Source: Hyphomicrobium sp. (GTDB lineage Bacteria > Pseudomonadota > Alphaproteobacteria > Rhizobiales > Hyphomicrobiaceae). From it: 34,608 bases of DNA. Under the pieces are notes generated by a model. It did not search any database and had not been told where the DNA came from. It was given only the letters and a program-made list of their open reading frames with translations. The position numbers were made by a program, and so were the translations under genes. Shown here piece by piece: positions 22,334-33,646 of this stretch. How positions within the stretch are numbered: the first letter of the stretch is position 1; every line of letters begins with the position of its first letter. The stretch covers positions 1-34,608 of the forward strand of contig NZ_WBUE01000037.1 in the NCBI RefSeq assembly GCF_009026145.1, given 5' to 3'.

Positions 22334-22919
22334 GCATTTCAGCGGTGCCGATCGGAAAGAAAGCGCCGCCGCTCCACACGCCGCATACGCGCCGGTGGTC
22401 GTGCGGCTCTTCGACGGCGAGCGCCACGAGATCGTGCAAGAGCGCGCGCGTAAACAGCGCTTCCAGCCGTCCGCGCACGAGCACATACGGCTTCAAACCA
22501 CCACCTGGACGCTGCTCGGCAAAGCGCAACGGATGCTCGTGCCCGCAGGCAACGACGTCGTCGACATTGGTGCGAAACACGAGTTGCTGCCGCCGCCCCG
22601 TTCCTCGAGCTTCCATCTCCACGGCGAGAAACGGCGCATCCTCCACCTCGACATCGACCATCTCGGTCGGCGTCACGAGGTAGGTGCGCCCGTCGACGTC
22701 CTTGCGCAGAACGCCGGCGAACAGCTTGACGAGCGCCGGCCGGAGAATCGGACTCCCCTGATAGAGCCACGTTCCGTCGTGGCGGATCTTCAATCCGATA
22801 TCGCCGCAATAGGGCGGATGCCAGCTTTCGACCGGCGCCGGGCGCCGCTCCGGGACTGCGCTCAGCATCCCTTCCAGCTTGCCGAATTCACCCAACCTTC
22901 TTGCCTTCGTATCGTCCAT
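22320..22919 (-). CDS. DUF1285 protein
   Basis: This 199-residue cytoplasmic protein carries the DUF1285 pattern. VESWHPPYCGDIGLKIRHDG and TWLYQGSPILRPALVKLFAG are followed by VLRKDVDGRTYLVTPTEMVD and VEVEDAPFLAVEMEA. The second half (RTNVDDVVACGHEHPLRF…GGGLKPYVLVRGRLEALFTR) is also typical. The family folds into small pleckstrin-like domains; its ligand is unknown. In alphaproteobacteria it is commonly found next to MoxR/DUF58 genes, as here, where it is divergent from moxR with a 183-bp gap. That arrangement suggests co-regulation. Its 3' end overlaps usg by 14 bp. Confidence 0.9.
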   Translation of the reverse strand: MDDTKARRLGEFGKLEGMLSAVPERRPAPVESWHPPYCGDIGLKIRHDGTWLYQGSPILRPALVKLFAGVLRKDVDGRTYLVTPTEMVDVEVEDAPFLAVEMEARGTGRRQQLVFRTNVDDVVACGHEHPLRFAEQRPGGGLKPYVLVRGRLEALFTRALLHDLVALAVEEPHDHRRVCGVWSGGAFFPIGTAEMPSAP

Positions 22920-23102
22920 GTTTCGCTGTCAGCGCCACATACACCGAACCTGGCGGCGTGTGACACCCGTACCCCCAATCTAACGTAACATTCACTTGAC
23001 CCGGCGCATGGCGCCTTGGATCGTTCCATTCATAAATTTGTTAAGGTGTCACCGGCACCGCAAGCCAATCGTACCTAGATCGATCAGCGAGCCCAGTTGA
23101 CC

Positions 23103-24101
23103 ATGAGCACCCTCACCGACACGCACGCCGACATCGTTCCACGCCTCGAGGCTGCCTCCGAGCGGGTGCAGAGGGCGCACAAGGCCGCCGCCTCGGTCAT
23201 CTTCGGCCAGGACATCGTCATCGAGCGAACGCTGATCACCATCCTTTCCGGCGGCCACGCCCTGCTCATCGGCGTGCCCGGCCTCGCCAAGACGCTGCTG
23301 GTCGAAACGCTCGGCAAGGTGCTCGGCCTCGACGCCAAGCGTGTGCAGTTCACGCCCGACCTCATGCCCTCCGACATCATCGGCTCGGAGGTCCTGGAGG
23401 ACGCGCCCGGCAAGTCGCGCTCCTTCCGCCTCGTCAAAGGCCCCATCTTCACCCAGCTGTTGATGGCCGACGAGATCAACCGCGCCTCGCCGCGTACGCA
23501 GTCGGCGCTCTTGCAGGCGATGCAGGAGCACCACGTCACCGTCGCCGGCGCGCGCTACGACATCCCCTCGCCCTTCCACGTGCTGGCGACGCAGAACCCC
23601 CTCGAGCATGAAGGCACCTATCCGCTCCCCGAGGCGCAGCTCGACCGCTTCCTTTTGCAGATCGATGTCACCTATCCGGACGTGCTGGCCGAGCGGCGCA
23701 TGCTGTTCGCCACCACCGGCACCGACGACCGCCACCTCGAAACCGTGCTCACCGGCCCGGAGCTAATGAGCATCCAGCGGCTGGTGCGGCAGATCCCCGT
23801 CCCCGACAAGGTCGTCGACGTCATCTTGAAGCTGGTCCGCTCGGCGCGTCCCAGCACCGGCGTCAGCGAGGAGACCGACCGCTATGTCGCCTGGGGCCCG
23901 GGCCCGCGCGCCAGCCAGGCACTGATGCTCGCCGTGCGCGCCAAAGCGCTCATCGACGGCCGCCTGGCGCCATCGGTCGACGACGTGCTCTCGCTCGCCG
24001 ACCCGATCTTGAAGCACCGCATGGCGCTGACGTTCGCCGCCCGCGCCGAAGGCCACGACCTCGGCGCCATCATTGCGCGGCTCGTCGCGGCGGTGGAGTA
24101 A
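23103..24101 (+). CDS. MoxR-family AAA+ ATPase
   Basis: This 332-residue AAA+ ATPase shows Walker A GVPGLAKT (57-64), Walker B LLMADEI (119-125) with the following NRASPRTQSALLQAMQEH, and sensor 1 in VLATQNPLEHEGTYPLPEAQ. A C-terminal lid follows (about 235-332). MoxR ATPases act as chaperones for von Willebrand-type partners, inserting metal or assembling complexes. The neighbours supply such partners: DUF58, BatA/DUF4159 and a VWA membrane protein. The start is ATG 23103; a TTG two codons earlier is possible. It is the first gene of a run in which the gaps are 3 bp, a 4-bp overlap and 10 bp. Confidence 0.95.
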   Translation: MSTLTDTHADIVPRLEAASERVQRAHKAAASVIFGQDIVIERTLITILSGGHALLIGVPGLAKTLLVETLGKVLGLDAKRVQFTPDLMPSDIIGSEVLEDAPGKSRSFRLVKGPIFTQLLMADEINRASPRTQSALLQAMQEHHVTVAGARYDIPSPFHVLATQNPLEHEGTYPLPEAQLDRFLLQIDVTYPDVLAERRMLFATTGTDDRHLETVLTGPELMSIQRLVRQIPVPDKVVDVILKLVRSARPSTGVSEETDRYVAWGPGPRASQALMLAVRAKALIDGRLAPSVDDVLSLADPILKHRMALTFAARAEGHDLGAIIARLVAAVE

Positions 24102-24104
24102 CGA

Positions 24105-25079
24105 ATGGCGAACGCCGTGCACTCCCGTCAGGATCCTGCCAGCGGTGCCGGGGTCCTGGCGCTCGAACGCGAAGCGCACGGCCTTGCCGACCGCCTGCCG
24201 GAAATCCTCATCGACGCGCAGCGCATCGCGCAGACGGTGGCGCACGGTCTGCACGGCCGCCGCCGCGCCGGACCCGGCGAGACGTTCTGGCAATTCCGCC
24301 AGTTTCAGTCGAGCGACACGTTGCGCCAGATCGACTGGCGCCGCTCGGCAAGCTCCGATCATCTCTACGTGCGCGAGCGCGAGTGGGAAGCCGCGCATAC
24401 CGTGTGGCTGTGGCCCGACCTGTCGGAATCGATGAACTTCCGCAGCCACCTTGCTACGACGACCAAGCGCGATCGCGCGCTGTTGCTCATGCTGGCCGCC
24501 GCCGAGCTACTGGTGCGTGGCGGTGAGCGCGTCGCCCTGCTCGGGCTGACGCCCCCTACGGCCAGCCGCAAGGCGACGACGCGCATGGCCGAGGCGATCC
24601 TCGCCCACGAGGGCACACCGATCCTGCAATCGACGCAGCCGCCGAAGCTGCATCTTGCGCGCTTCTCGGGTGCCATCCTCATCAGCGACTTCCTCGACCC
24701 GATCGAGCGCACCCGCGCGCACGTCGAGCAGCTCGCCGCCGACGGCGCCGTCGGTCACCTCATCGAGATCGTCGATCCGGCCGAGGAAACGCTTCCCTAC
24801 GAGGGACGCACCGAGTTCCTAAGCCCGGACGGCGGCCAACGCTGGGTCGCCGACCGCGTACAGAGCCTGCGCGCGCAATACAAGGAACGGCTCGAGGCGC
24901 ATCGCGCCCAGCTCATGGAGCTGGCCGGCCGCGTCGGCTGGTCGTTCCTCGTACACCATACCGACCGCTCGCCGGCCGAGCCGCTCCTGTCGCTCATCAT
25001 GCGCATGCAGGGCGGTGCTGGCGATCATCGCTGGCAATCCGCCGATAGCGCCGCGATGCAATCCGAGGCACGACCATGA
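24105..25079 (+). CDS. DUF58 domain protein (MoxR partner)
   Basis: This 324-residue protein has the DUF58 signature FRQFQSSDTLRQIDWRRSAS (64-83) followed by LYVREREWEAAHTVWLWPDL. The latter runs into a DxSxS metal-site motif DLSES (105-109). A von Willebrand A-like fold is therefore likely, with its metal site intact. No membrane helix is evident, unlike many larger DUF58 proteins. The family is thought to be a substrate or effector of MoxR ATPases. It starts 3 bp after the moxR stop, and its TGA overlaps the next ATG by 4 bp (25076-25079), so translation of the three genes is probably coupled. Confidence 0.93.
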   Translation: MANAVHSRQDPASGAGVLALEREAHGLADRLPEILIDAQRIAQTVAHGLHGRRRAGPGETFWQFRQFQSSDTLRQIDWRRSASSDHLYVREREWEAAHTVWLWPDLSESMNFRSHLATTTKRDRALLLMLAAAELLVRGGERVALLGLTPPTASRKATTRMAEAILAHEGTPILQSTQPPKLHLARFSGAILISDFLDPIERTRAHVEQLAADGAVGHLIEIVDPAEETLPYEGRTEFLSPDGGQRWVADRVQSLRAQYKERLEAHRAQLMELAGRVGWSFLVHHTDRSPAEPLLSLIMRMQGGAGDHRWQSADSAAMQSEARP

Positions 25080-27970
25080 GCTTCGGCGCCCTGGCTTTCC
25101 TCAATCCATGGCTGCTGGCGGCACTTGCCACGCTGCCCATTATCTATTGGCTGCTGCGCACGGTCCCCCCCAGCCCGCACCGGGTCACCTTTCCGCCCAC
25201 GCGCATCCTGGTCGGCCTCGAGAACCAGGAGAAGACGCCGGCCGCCTCCCCGTGGTGGCTGACGCTGCTCCGCCTGCTCGCCGCTGCGCTGCTCATCTTC
25301 GCGCTCGCCGAGCCGGTGCTGAACCCCTCGCGCGATGCGGCACTCGGCGGCAGCGGTCCTGTCGCCATCGTCGTCGATAACGGCTGGGCCTCCGCCGCCC
25401 GCTGGGACGAGCGCACACGCATGATCGAACACGTCATTGCCGAGGCGGAGGGGCAAAGCCGTCCCATCGTCGTCGTGCCGACAGCGAGCACGGCAAAGAG
25501 CTTCACCGCCCGCATCGAGGCGCCGTCCGAAGCGCGCTCGACCGCCGCCGCGCTCACGCCGCAACCGTTCGCTCCCGATCGCCTCGCCGCCACCGGCGCG
25601 CTCGGCTCCGCGCTTGCCGGCGCCAAGGGCGCCAGCATCGTCTGGCTGAGCGACGACATCGATCACGACGGCAAGGCGGCCGAGGTCGCCGATAAGCTGC
25701 GATCCCTTGCCCAGGGTGGCACGTTCGCCGTCATCGAGGACGCGCGCAGCGCCGAGCCGCTCGGCGTCGCTGCCGGGATCGGGCAAAGCGGTAAGCTGGA
25801 AGCGCGCGTACTGCGTCCGCAAGGCGCTGCACGCAGTGGCTTCGCGCACGCCATCTCGACGCGCGGCCAACGACTGGCCGAGGCGCCGTTCAAATTCGCC
25901 CCTGGCGCGGCGTCAACCACCGTACCGTTCGATCTGCCGCTCGAGCTGCGCAACCAGGTTGGCCGCGTCGAGGTCGCCGGCGAGCGCTCGGCCGGTGCCG
26001 TCAGCCTCATCGACGCGCGCTCGCAGTGGCATCGCGTAGCGCTCATCTCGGGCGAAAGCCGCGAGCAGGCGCAGCCGCTGCTGGCGCCGCTCTACTACAT
26101 CGAGAAGGCGTTGACGCCGTATGCCGAGCTGATCAAGCCGAAGGGCTCGAACCTCGCCGCCGGCATCAAGGAGGCGCTGTCACAGAACGCGAGCGTGCTG
26201 ATGCTGGCCGACATCGGCACACTGTCCGGCGAGGCGGAAAAACACGTCGAGAACTGGGTTAAGAAGGGCGGCGTGCTCGTACGCTTCGCCGGCCCGCGCC
26301 TCGAGAACGGCGGCGACGATCTGCTCCCCGTTCCGCTGCGTGTCGGCGGCCGCACCCTCGGCGGCGCGCTGTCGTGGTCGACGCCGCAGAAGCTCGCTCC
26401 CATCGAGGACCAGAGCCTGTTCGCCGGCACGCCTGTGCCGCCAGAGGTGACCGTCAGTCGCCAGGTGCTCGCCGACCCCGCCATGCTCGGCCCCGACGTG
26501 CACGTGTGGGCGCGGCTGCAGGACGGCACGCCACTCGTCACCGAGCGCAAGCTCGGCGACGGCCAGATCATCCTCTTCCACGTCACCGCCAACTCCGACT
26601 GGTCGAACCTGCCGTTGTCGGGGTTGTTCGTCGAAATGCTGCGCCGTATCTCGGCACTCGGCGGCGGCGTCGCGGACGGCGGCGAATCCGGCAGCGGCAC
26701 GGCCAACAATGGCGCCGAGGATTCAACCTCCGTGCTACCCCCGCTGCAGACGCTCGATGGCTTCGGCATCCTTGCCCCGCCGCCACCCACAGCGCAGCCG
26801 GTGCCGGCGGCCAAGGTGCACGACCTCGTGCCGAGCCTCGATCATCCGCCCGGCTACTACGGTGCCGGCGGCTCGCCGCGCGCCGTCAACGTGCTGGGTC
26901 CGAAAAGCACGCTCAAGCCGCTGCCGTCGCTTCCTAGCGGCACCGAGCGGCTGAGCTACGCGAGCGAGAGCGCGCAACCGCTGAAGTCGTGGCTGCTGCT
27001 CGCCGCACTGGCGCTGCTGTTCGCCGACATCATCGCCGTCATTCTTCTGCAGGCCGGCGGCTTGCGTCTGTGGCGCCATGCGCGCCGCCGCCCGGCGCAC
27101 GCCGCGCTCATCCTCGCCGTGGCCGGCACCGCGGGACTGCTGCTCGCCGCCCCGCACGCATTCGCGCAGCCGCTCGGGACTCAGCCAACCGAAAGCGCCG
27201 CCAGCACGCAAGCCACTGACGAGCGCGCCATCGAGGCAACGAGCAAGGTCACGCTCGGCTACGTGCTGACGGGCGACAAGGACATCGACGAGATCAGCCG
27301 ACTCGGCCTCGACGGTCTGGGACGCCTGCTGTCGGTGCGCACCGCCGTCGAGCCGGGCCGTCCAATGGGCGTCAACATCCTCAGCGACGAGATCGCCTTT
27401 TACCCCGTGCTCTACTGGCCGGTATTGCCCGATGCCACGGCGCTGCCGGAGGAGACGCTCGCCAAGATCGACGCCTACATGAAGCAGGGTGGGCTCATCA
27501 TCTTCGACACGCAGGACTACGGGCGCGGCGTCGCCGGCAGCGGCGCAGCCGGCATCAATGAGTCGGCGCTGCAGCGGATCATCGGCAAGCTGGACGTGCC
27601 GCGGCTGGAGCCGGTGCCGGAGAACCACGTGCTCACCAAGGCGTTCTACCTGTTGCGCAACTTCCCCGGCCGCTGGGACGGCGGGCAGCTGTGGGTCGAG
27701 GCGCTGGACACCGGCACCGGGTTCGATCAGAGCCGCCGCGCGCGCGTCTCGGATGGCGTCACCTCGATCATCGTCACGCCCAACGATCTTGCTGCCGCGT
27801 GGGCGCTCGACGAAGGCGGACGGCCGATCTACCCGACCGTCGGCGGCGGCGAGGACCAACGCGAGATGGCTTTCCGCACCGGCATCAACATCGTCATGCA
27901 TGCGCTGACCGGCAATTACAAGGCCGACCAGGTGCACGTGCCGGCGCTGCTCGAAAGGCTCGGGCAATGA
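25076..27970 (+). CDS. BatA-N / DUF4159 large membrane protein
   Basis: This 964-residue protein begins with the BatA-type N-terminus: membrane helices at about 8-27 and 60-80 flank HRVTFPPTRILVGLENQEKT. A VWA-like region follows, but its metal site is degenerate (VVDNGWAS in place of DxSxS). A glutamine-amidotransferase-like segment with VLMLADIGTLSGEAEKHVEN lies near 380. Two more membrane helices at about 640-665 and 676-695 precede the C-terminal DUF4159 domain (about 720-960). That domain includes RLGLDGLGRLLSVRTAVEPG, FYPVLYWPVLP and GGLIIFDTQDYGRG. The function is unknown; a membrane complex working with MoxR is inferred from the operon. The stop is 10 bp before the next start. Confidence 0.92.
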   Translation: MSFGALAFLNPWLLAALATLPIIYWLLRTVPPSPHRVTFPPTRILVGLENQEKTPAASPWWLTLLRLLAAALLIFALAEPVLNPSRDAALGGSGPVAIVVDNGWASAARWDERTRMIEHVIAEAEGQSRPIVVVPTASTAKSFTARIEAPSEARSTAAALTPQPFAPDRLAATGALGSALAGAKGASIVWLSDDIDHDGKAAEVADKLRSLAQGGTFAVIEDARSAEPLGVAAGIGQSGKLEARVLRPQGAARSGFAHAISTRGQRLAEAPFKFAPGAASTTVPFDLPLELRNQVGRVEVAGERSAGAVSLIDARSQWHRVALISGESREQAQPLLAPLYYIEKALTPYAELIKPKGSNLAAGIKEALSQNASVLMLADIGTLSGEAEKHVENWVKKGGVLVRFAGPRLENGGDDLLPVPLRVGGRTLGGALSWSTPQKLAPIEDQSLFAGTPVPPEVTVSRQVLADPAMLGPDVHVWARLQDGTPLVTERKLGDGQIILFHVTANSDWSNLPLSGLFVEMLRRISALGGGVADGGESGSGTANNGAEDSTSVLPPLQTLDGFGILAPPPPTAQPVPAAKVHDLVPSLDHPPGYYGAGGSPRAVNVLGPKSTLKPLPSLPSGTERLSYASESAQPLKSWLLLAALALLFADIIAVILLQAGGLRLWRHARRRPAHAALILAVAGTAGLLLAAPHAFAQPLGTQPTESAASTQATDERAIEATSKVTLGYVLTGDKDIDEISRLGLDGLGRLLSVRTAVEPGRPMGVNILSDEIAFYPVLYWPVLPDATALPEETLAKIDAYMKQGGLIIFDTQDYGRGVAGSGAAGINESALQRIIGKLDVPRLEPVPENHVLTKAFYLLRNFPGRWDGGQLWVEALDTGTGFDQSRRARVSDGVTSIIVTPNDLAAAWALDEGGRPIYPTVGGGEDQREMAFRTGINIVMHALTGNYKADQVHVPALLERLGQ

Positions 27971-27980
27971 GGATGCGCGC

Positions 27981-30104
27981 ATGAACTGGTCGATCGACTT
28001 CGCGCCCATGCTGCCCGCCCCGTTCTTCTGGGCCGCGGGCGCGCTGGCGCTCGTGCTCATCGGCTATCTGCTCTACCGCCGCTCGCGCGGCGCCTTGCTG
28101 CGTGCCGCCGCCATTGCCGCCGTGCTCGCCGCGCTCGCCAATCCCACCTTGCGCGAGGAGCAGCGCGAGAGCCTCGCCAACGTCGCCATCGTCATCGTCG
28201 ACGAAAGCGCCAGCCAGACGCTCGGCGACCGCAAGGCGCAGACGGCGGCGGTAAAGGCCGACCTCGAAGCCAAGCTCGGCAAGATCCCCAACCTGCAGGT
28301 CAAATGGATACCGGCCTCACGCCCGGGGGACATGACCTCGCCCGGCACGCATCTCTTCGCCGACCTCAACAAGGCTCTCGCCGATACCCCGCCCGACCGC
28401 CTCGCCGGCGTCATCATGCTGACCGACGGCGAGGTCCACGACGTGCCGATGTCCGCCACCCAGCTCGGCTTCGACGCGCCGGTGCACGCCCTCATTACCG
28501 GCGCTCCCGACGAGTTCGACCGCCGCATCGAGATTCTCTCGGCGCCGCGCTACGGCATCGTCGGTCAGTCGCGCGAGATCGAGGTTGCCGTGCGCGAGGC
28601 CGGCAAGACCGGCGCCGCAAGTGAGCCGATCACGCTGAAGGTGCGTCGCGAGGGGCGCGCGGACGAGCGCGTCGCCACGGTCGTCAACAGCCCCGTCAAG
28701 ATCGAGATGCCGTTCCCGCACGCCGGCCAGAACATCCTCGAAGTGGAGCTCGACACCGCGCCCGGCGAGTTGACGCCCGCCAACAACCGCGCCGTCATCG
28801 CGGCGGAGGGCGTGCGCGAGAACCTGCGCGTGCTGCTTGTTTCCGGCGAGCCGCACGCTGGCGAGCGCACCTGGCGCAACCTGTTGAAGTCGGATGCCGC
28901 CGTGGACCTCGTGCACTTCACGATTCTCCGCCCGCCCGAGAAGCACGACGGGACGCCGATCAACCAGCTGTCGCTGATTGCCTTCCCGACGCGCGAGCTG
29001 TTCTCGGAGAAGATCAACGACTTCGACCTGATCATCTTCGACCGCTATCAGCACCGCGGCCTGTTGCAGCTGCCGTACTACGACAACATCGCCCGCTATG
29101 TGGAAGAGCACGGCGGCGCATTGCTGATCGCCGCCGGCGACGACTATGCCGGCAACTTGAGCCTGTTCCGCACCCCGCTATCGCCGGTGCTACCGGCGAT
29201 CCCCACGGGGCGCGTGCTGTCGGAGCCGTTCAAGGCCAAGCTCACCGGCGATGGCAGGAAGCACCCCGTAACGCAGGGTCTGCCCGGCGCGGGCGCCGAG
29301 AACGCACAGCCGACCTGGGGCCGCTGGTTCCGCCAGGTGGAGGTGCAGCCCGAGCACGGCCGCACCCTGATGGACGGGGCTGAGAACGAGCCCCTCTTGG
29401 TGCTCGACCACAAGGGCAAGGGGCGCGTGGCGCTGCTCACCTCCGATCAGGCGTGGCTGTGGGCGCGCGGCTATGAAGGTGGCGGGCCGCACAGCGACCT
29501 GTTGCGCCGCCTGTCGCACTGGCTGATGAAGGAGCCCGACCTCGAGGAGGAGCGGCTGATCGCTACGGCGCGCGGCCTGCACCTCACCATCGAGCGCCGC
29601 TCGATGGAGGACAAGGTCGCGCCGGTGACGTTGTCGGGCCCGGGTGGGGAAACCTCGCAGGTCACGCTCGAGCCGGCGGGTGCCGGCATCTGGCGCGCCC
29701 CCGTCGACGTCAAAATCCCCGGCCTCTACAAAGCCCAGACGAAAGCCCAATCGGGCGAGCTGCAGGCCGTCGCCCACGCCGGCATCGACGACCCGATCGA
29801 AATGAGCGAGGTGACGGCGACCGACGCCAAGCTGCAGCCCATCCTCGACGCCACCGGCGGCGGCGCCTTCTGGACCAGCACGTCGGCGGAATCAACGCGC
29901 GCCGACCCGTCCGCGGTCGAGGTGCCGCGCGTCTCCATGCTGTCGGGCGCCAAGGTGCTGGCCGGCTCCGGCTGGATGGGCCTGAAAGACCGCGAGGCGT
30001 TCATCACCCGCGGCGTGAAGCTGACGCCGATGTTCACCGGCTTCGGCGCCCTCGCGGCGCTGCTCATGCTGGTGTCGCTCGCCTGGTGGCGCGAGGGCCG
30101 CTGA
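27981..30104 (+). CDS. membrane VWA / glutamine-amidotransferase-like protein
   Basis: This 707-residue membrane protein has two N-terminal helices (about 14-30 and 38-55). A VWA-type fold with an intact metal-site motif DESAS (in VAIVIVDESASQTLGDR) follows. A middle region resembles class I glutamine-amidotransferase-like folds (LIIFDRYQHRGLLQLPYYDN then HGGALLIAAGDDYAGN), but no catalytic Cys/His pair is visible, so amidotransferase activity is unlikely. One C-terminal helix (GFGALAALLMLVSLAWW) ends the protein. It is the last gene of the MoxR operon. It complements the preceding protein, whose VWA metal site is degenerate. Confidence 0.9.
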   Translation: MNWSIDFAPMLPAPFFWAAGALALVLIGYLLYRRSRGALLRAAAIAAVLAALANPTLREEQRESLANVAIVIVDESASQTLGDRKAQTAAVKADLEAKLGKIPNLQVKWIPASRPGDMTSPGTHLFADLNKALADTPPDRLAGVIMLTDGEVHDVPMSATQLGFDAPVHALITGAPDEFDRRIEILSAPRYGIVGQSREIEVAVREAGKTGAASEPITLKVRREGRADERVATVVNSPVKIEMPFPHAGQNILEVELDTAPGELTPANNRAVIAAEGVRENLRVLLVSGEPHAGERTWRNLLKSDAAVDLVHFTILRPPEKHDGTPINQLSLIAFPTRELFSEKINDFDLIIFDRYQHRGLLQLPYYDNIARYVEEHGGALLIAAGDDYAGNLSLFRTPLSPVLPAIPTGRVLSEPFKAKLTGDGRKHPVTQGLPGAGAENAQPTWGRWFRQVEVQPEHGRTLMDGAENEPLLVLDHKGKGRVALLTSDQAWLWARGYEGGGPHSDLLRRLSHWLMKEPDLEEERLIATARGLHLTIERRSMEDKVAPVTLSGPGGETSQVTLEPAGAGIWRAPVDVKIPGLYKAQTKAQSGELQAVAHAGIDDPIEMSEVTATDAKLQPILDATGGGAFWTSTSAESTRADPSAVEVPRVSMLSGAKVLAGSGWMGLKDREAFITRGVKLTPMFTGFGALAALLMLVSLAWWREGR

Positions 30105-30203
30105 CCTTCCTCCATGTCATCTGAGGGTTAGCGGCTTCGCTTGCTGGCTAGCGGCACAGCGCCCACACTTCCCGTATTCGAATCACTTGCGGGAGGACAG
30201 GAT

Positions 30204-30590
30204 ATGGACACCTCGGTTTTCCTTGCCCGGCTGCTCGGGCCCATGCTCGTCGTGCTGGCTATCGGGTTGATCGTGCGCCAGGACTCCTGGAGCTCGATGG
30301 CCAAGGAGTTCATTGCCAGCCAACCACTGGTGTTCCTGAGCGGCTTCCTGACGCTGCTCGGCGGTCTCGCGCTGGTCAATACGCACAACGTGTGGGAGGC
30401 CGGCTGGCCGGTGATCATCACCATTTTCGGCTGGCTCGCCGTCATCGGCGGCGCGGCGCGCATGCTGTGCCCGCAGACCGTGATGGGCATCGGCGAGAAG
30501 ATGCTCAACAACAAGACATATCTCACCGTGGGCGGCGTGGTCGAAGGCCTGCTCGGCCTGTGGCTGTGCTACGTGGGCTATCTGGCCTGA
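30204..30590 (+). CDS. small integral membrane protein, function unknown
   Basis: This 128-residue protein consists mainly of four predicted membrane helices: VFLARLLGPMLVVLAIGLIV, PLVFLSGFLTLLGGLALVNT, WPVIITIFGWLAVIGGAARM and VGGVVEGLLGLWLCYVGYLA. I do not recognise a named family. ATG 30204 is chosen because GGGAGGA lies about 7 nt upstream; an upstream in-frame extension to 30141 has no ribosome site. It starts 99 bp after the MoxR operon and probably forms a separate unit. It ends 50 bp before the TPP riboswitch. Confidence 0.82.
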   Translation: MDTSVFLARLLGPMLVVLAIGLIVRQDSWSSMAKEFIASQPLVFLSGFLTLLGGLALVNTHNVWEAGWPVIITIFGWLAVIGGAARMLCPQTVMGIGEKMLNNKTYLTVGGVVEGLLGLWLCYVGYLA

Positions 30591-30603
30591 AGCCGCTGCC
30601 GAC

Positions 30604-30633
30604 TTGCATGCGCCGCCGCGGCGGCGCACATTA
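30604..30633 (+). promoter_or_regulatory. candidate promoter of the thiamine-controlled operon with palindromic spacer
   Basis: TTGCAT (30604-30609) and ACATTA (30628-30633) are spaced 18 bp apart, placing a start site near 30640, where the riboswitch begins. The whole spacer is an 18-bp perfect GC palindrome (a 20-bp palindrome, 30609-30628, with its flanks). It could instead be a U-less hairpin ending the upstream gene. Confidence 0.4.
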
Positions 30634-30640
30634 CGTCTAG

Positions 30641-30731
30641 TTCCGAGGGGCGCCGGTGGACCGGCTGAGATCGTGCTGTCGCGCGAGCACCCTTAGAACC
30701 TGATCCGGGTCATGCCGGCGAAGGGACGGAA
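30641..30731 (+). ncRNA. TPP riboswitch (THI element)
   Basis: All conserved aptamer parts are present in order. P1 is TTCCG (30641-30645) with CGGAA (30727-30731). GGGGCGCC, the pyrimidine-binding GGCTGAGA, a variable P3 hairpin (TCGTGCT…CGAGCAC), CCCTTAGAACCTGAT, the P4/P5 arm CCGG-GTCATG-CCGG and the closing CGAAGGGA follow. It ends 1 nt before the ATG of the next gene, and AAGGGA/GGACGGA of the aptamer is the only ribosome-site candidate. Binding of thiamine pyrophosphate should therefore hide the ribosome site directly, switching off the glycosidase gene and the coupled thiC. Confidence 0.96.
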
Positions 30732-30732
30732 T

Positions 30733-33482
<2,750 letters not shown>

Positions 33483-33646
33483 GACTCGACGCGCCCGCGG
33501 AAGACTGAGTTCCCAAGCATCCTATTGAGCCGGCTCGACATCTCCTCCACAGCCGCGTGCTGAGCGAATCGGTCGATACTTCGCGCACGGACGAGCCGCG
33601 GCGCCCTAGCGTCGCGCGCGACGTGGCGAACCTCTTGAGGCCGCAT

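Noticed and set aside
30712..30732. ATG at 30712 as start of the glycosidase
   Set aside because: It lies inside the TPP aptamer. ATG 30733 directly after the aptamer gives a normal signal peptide.
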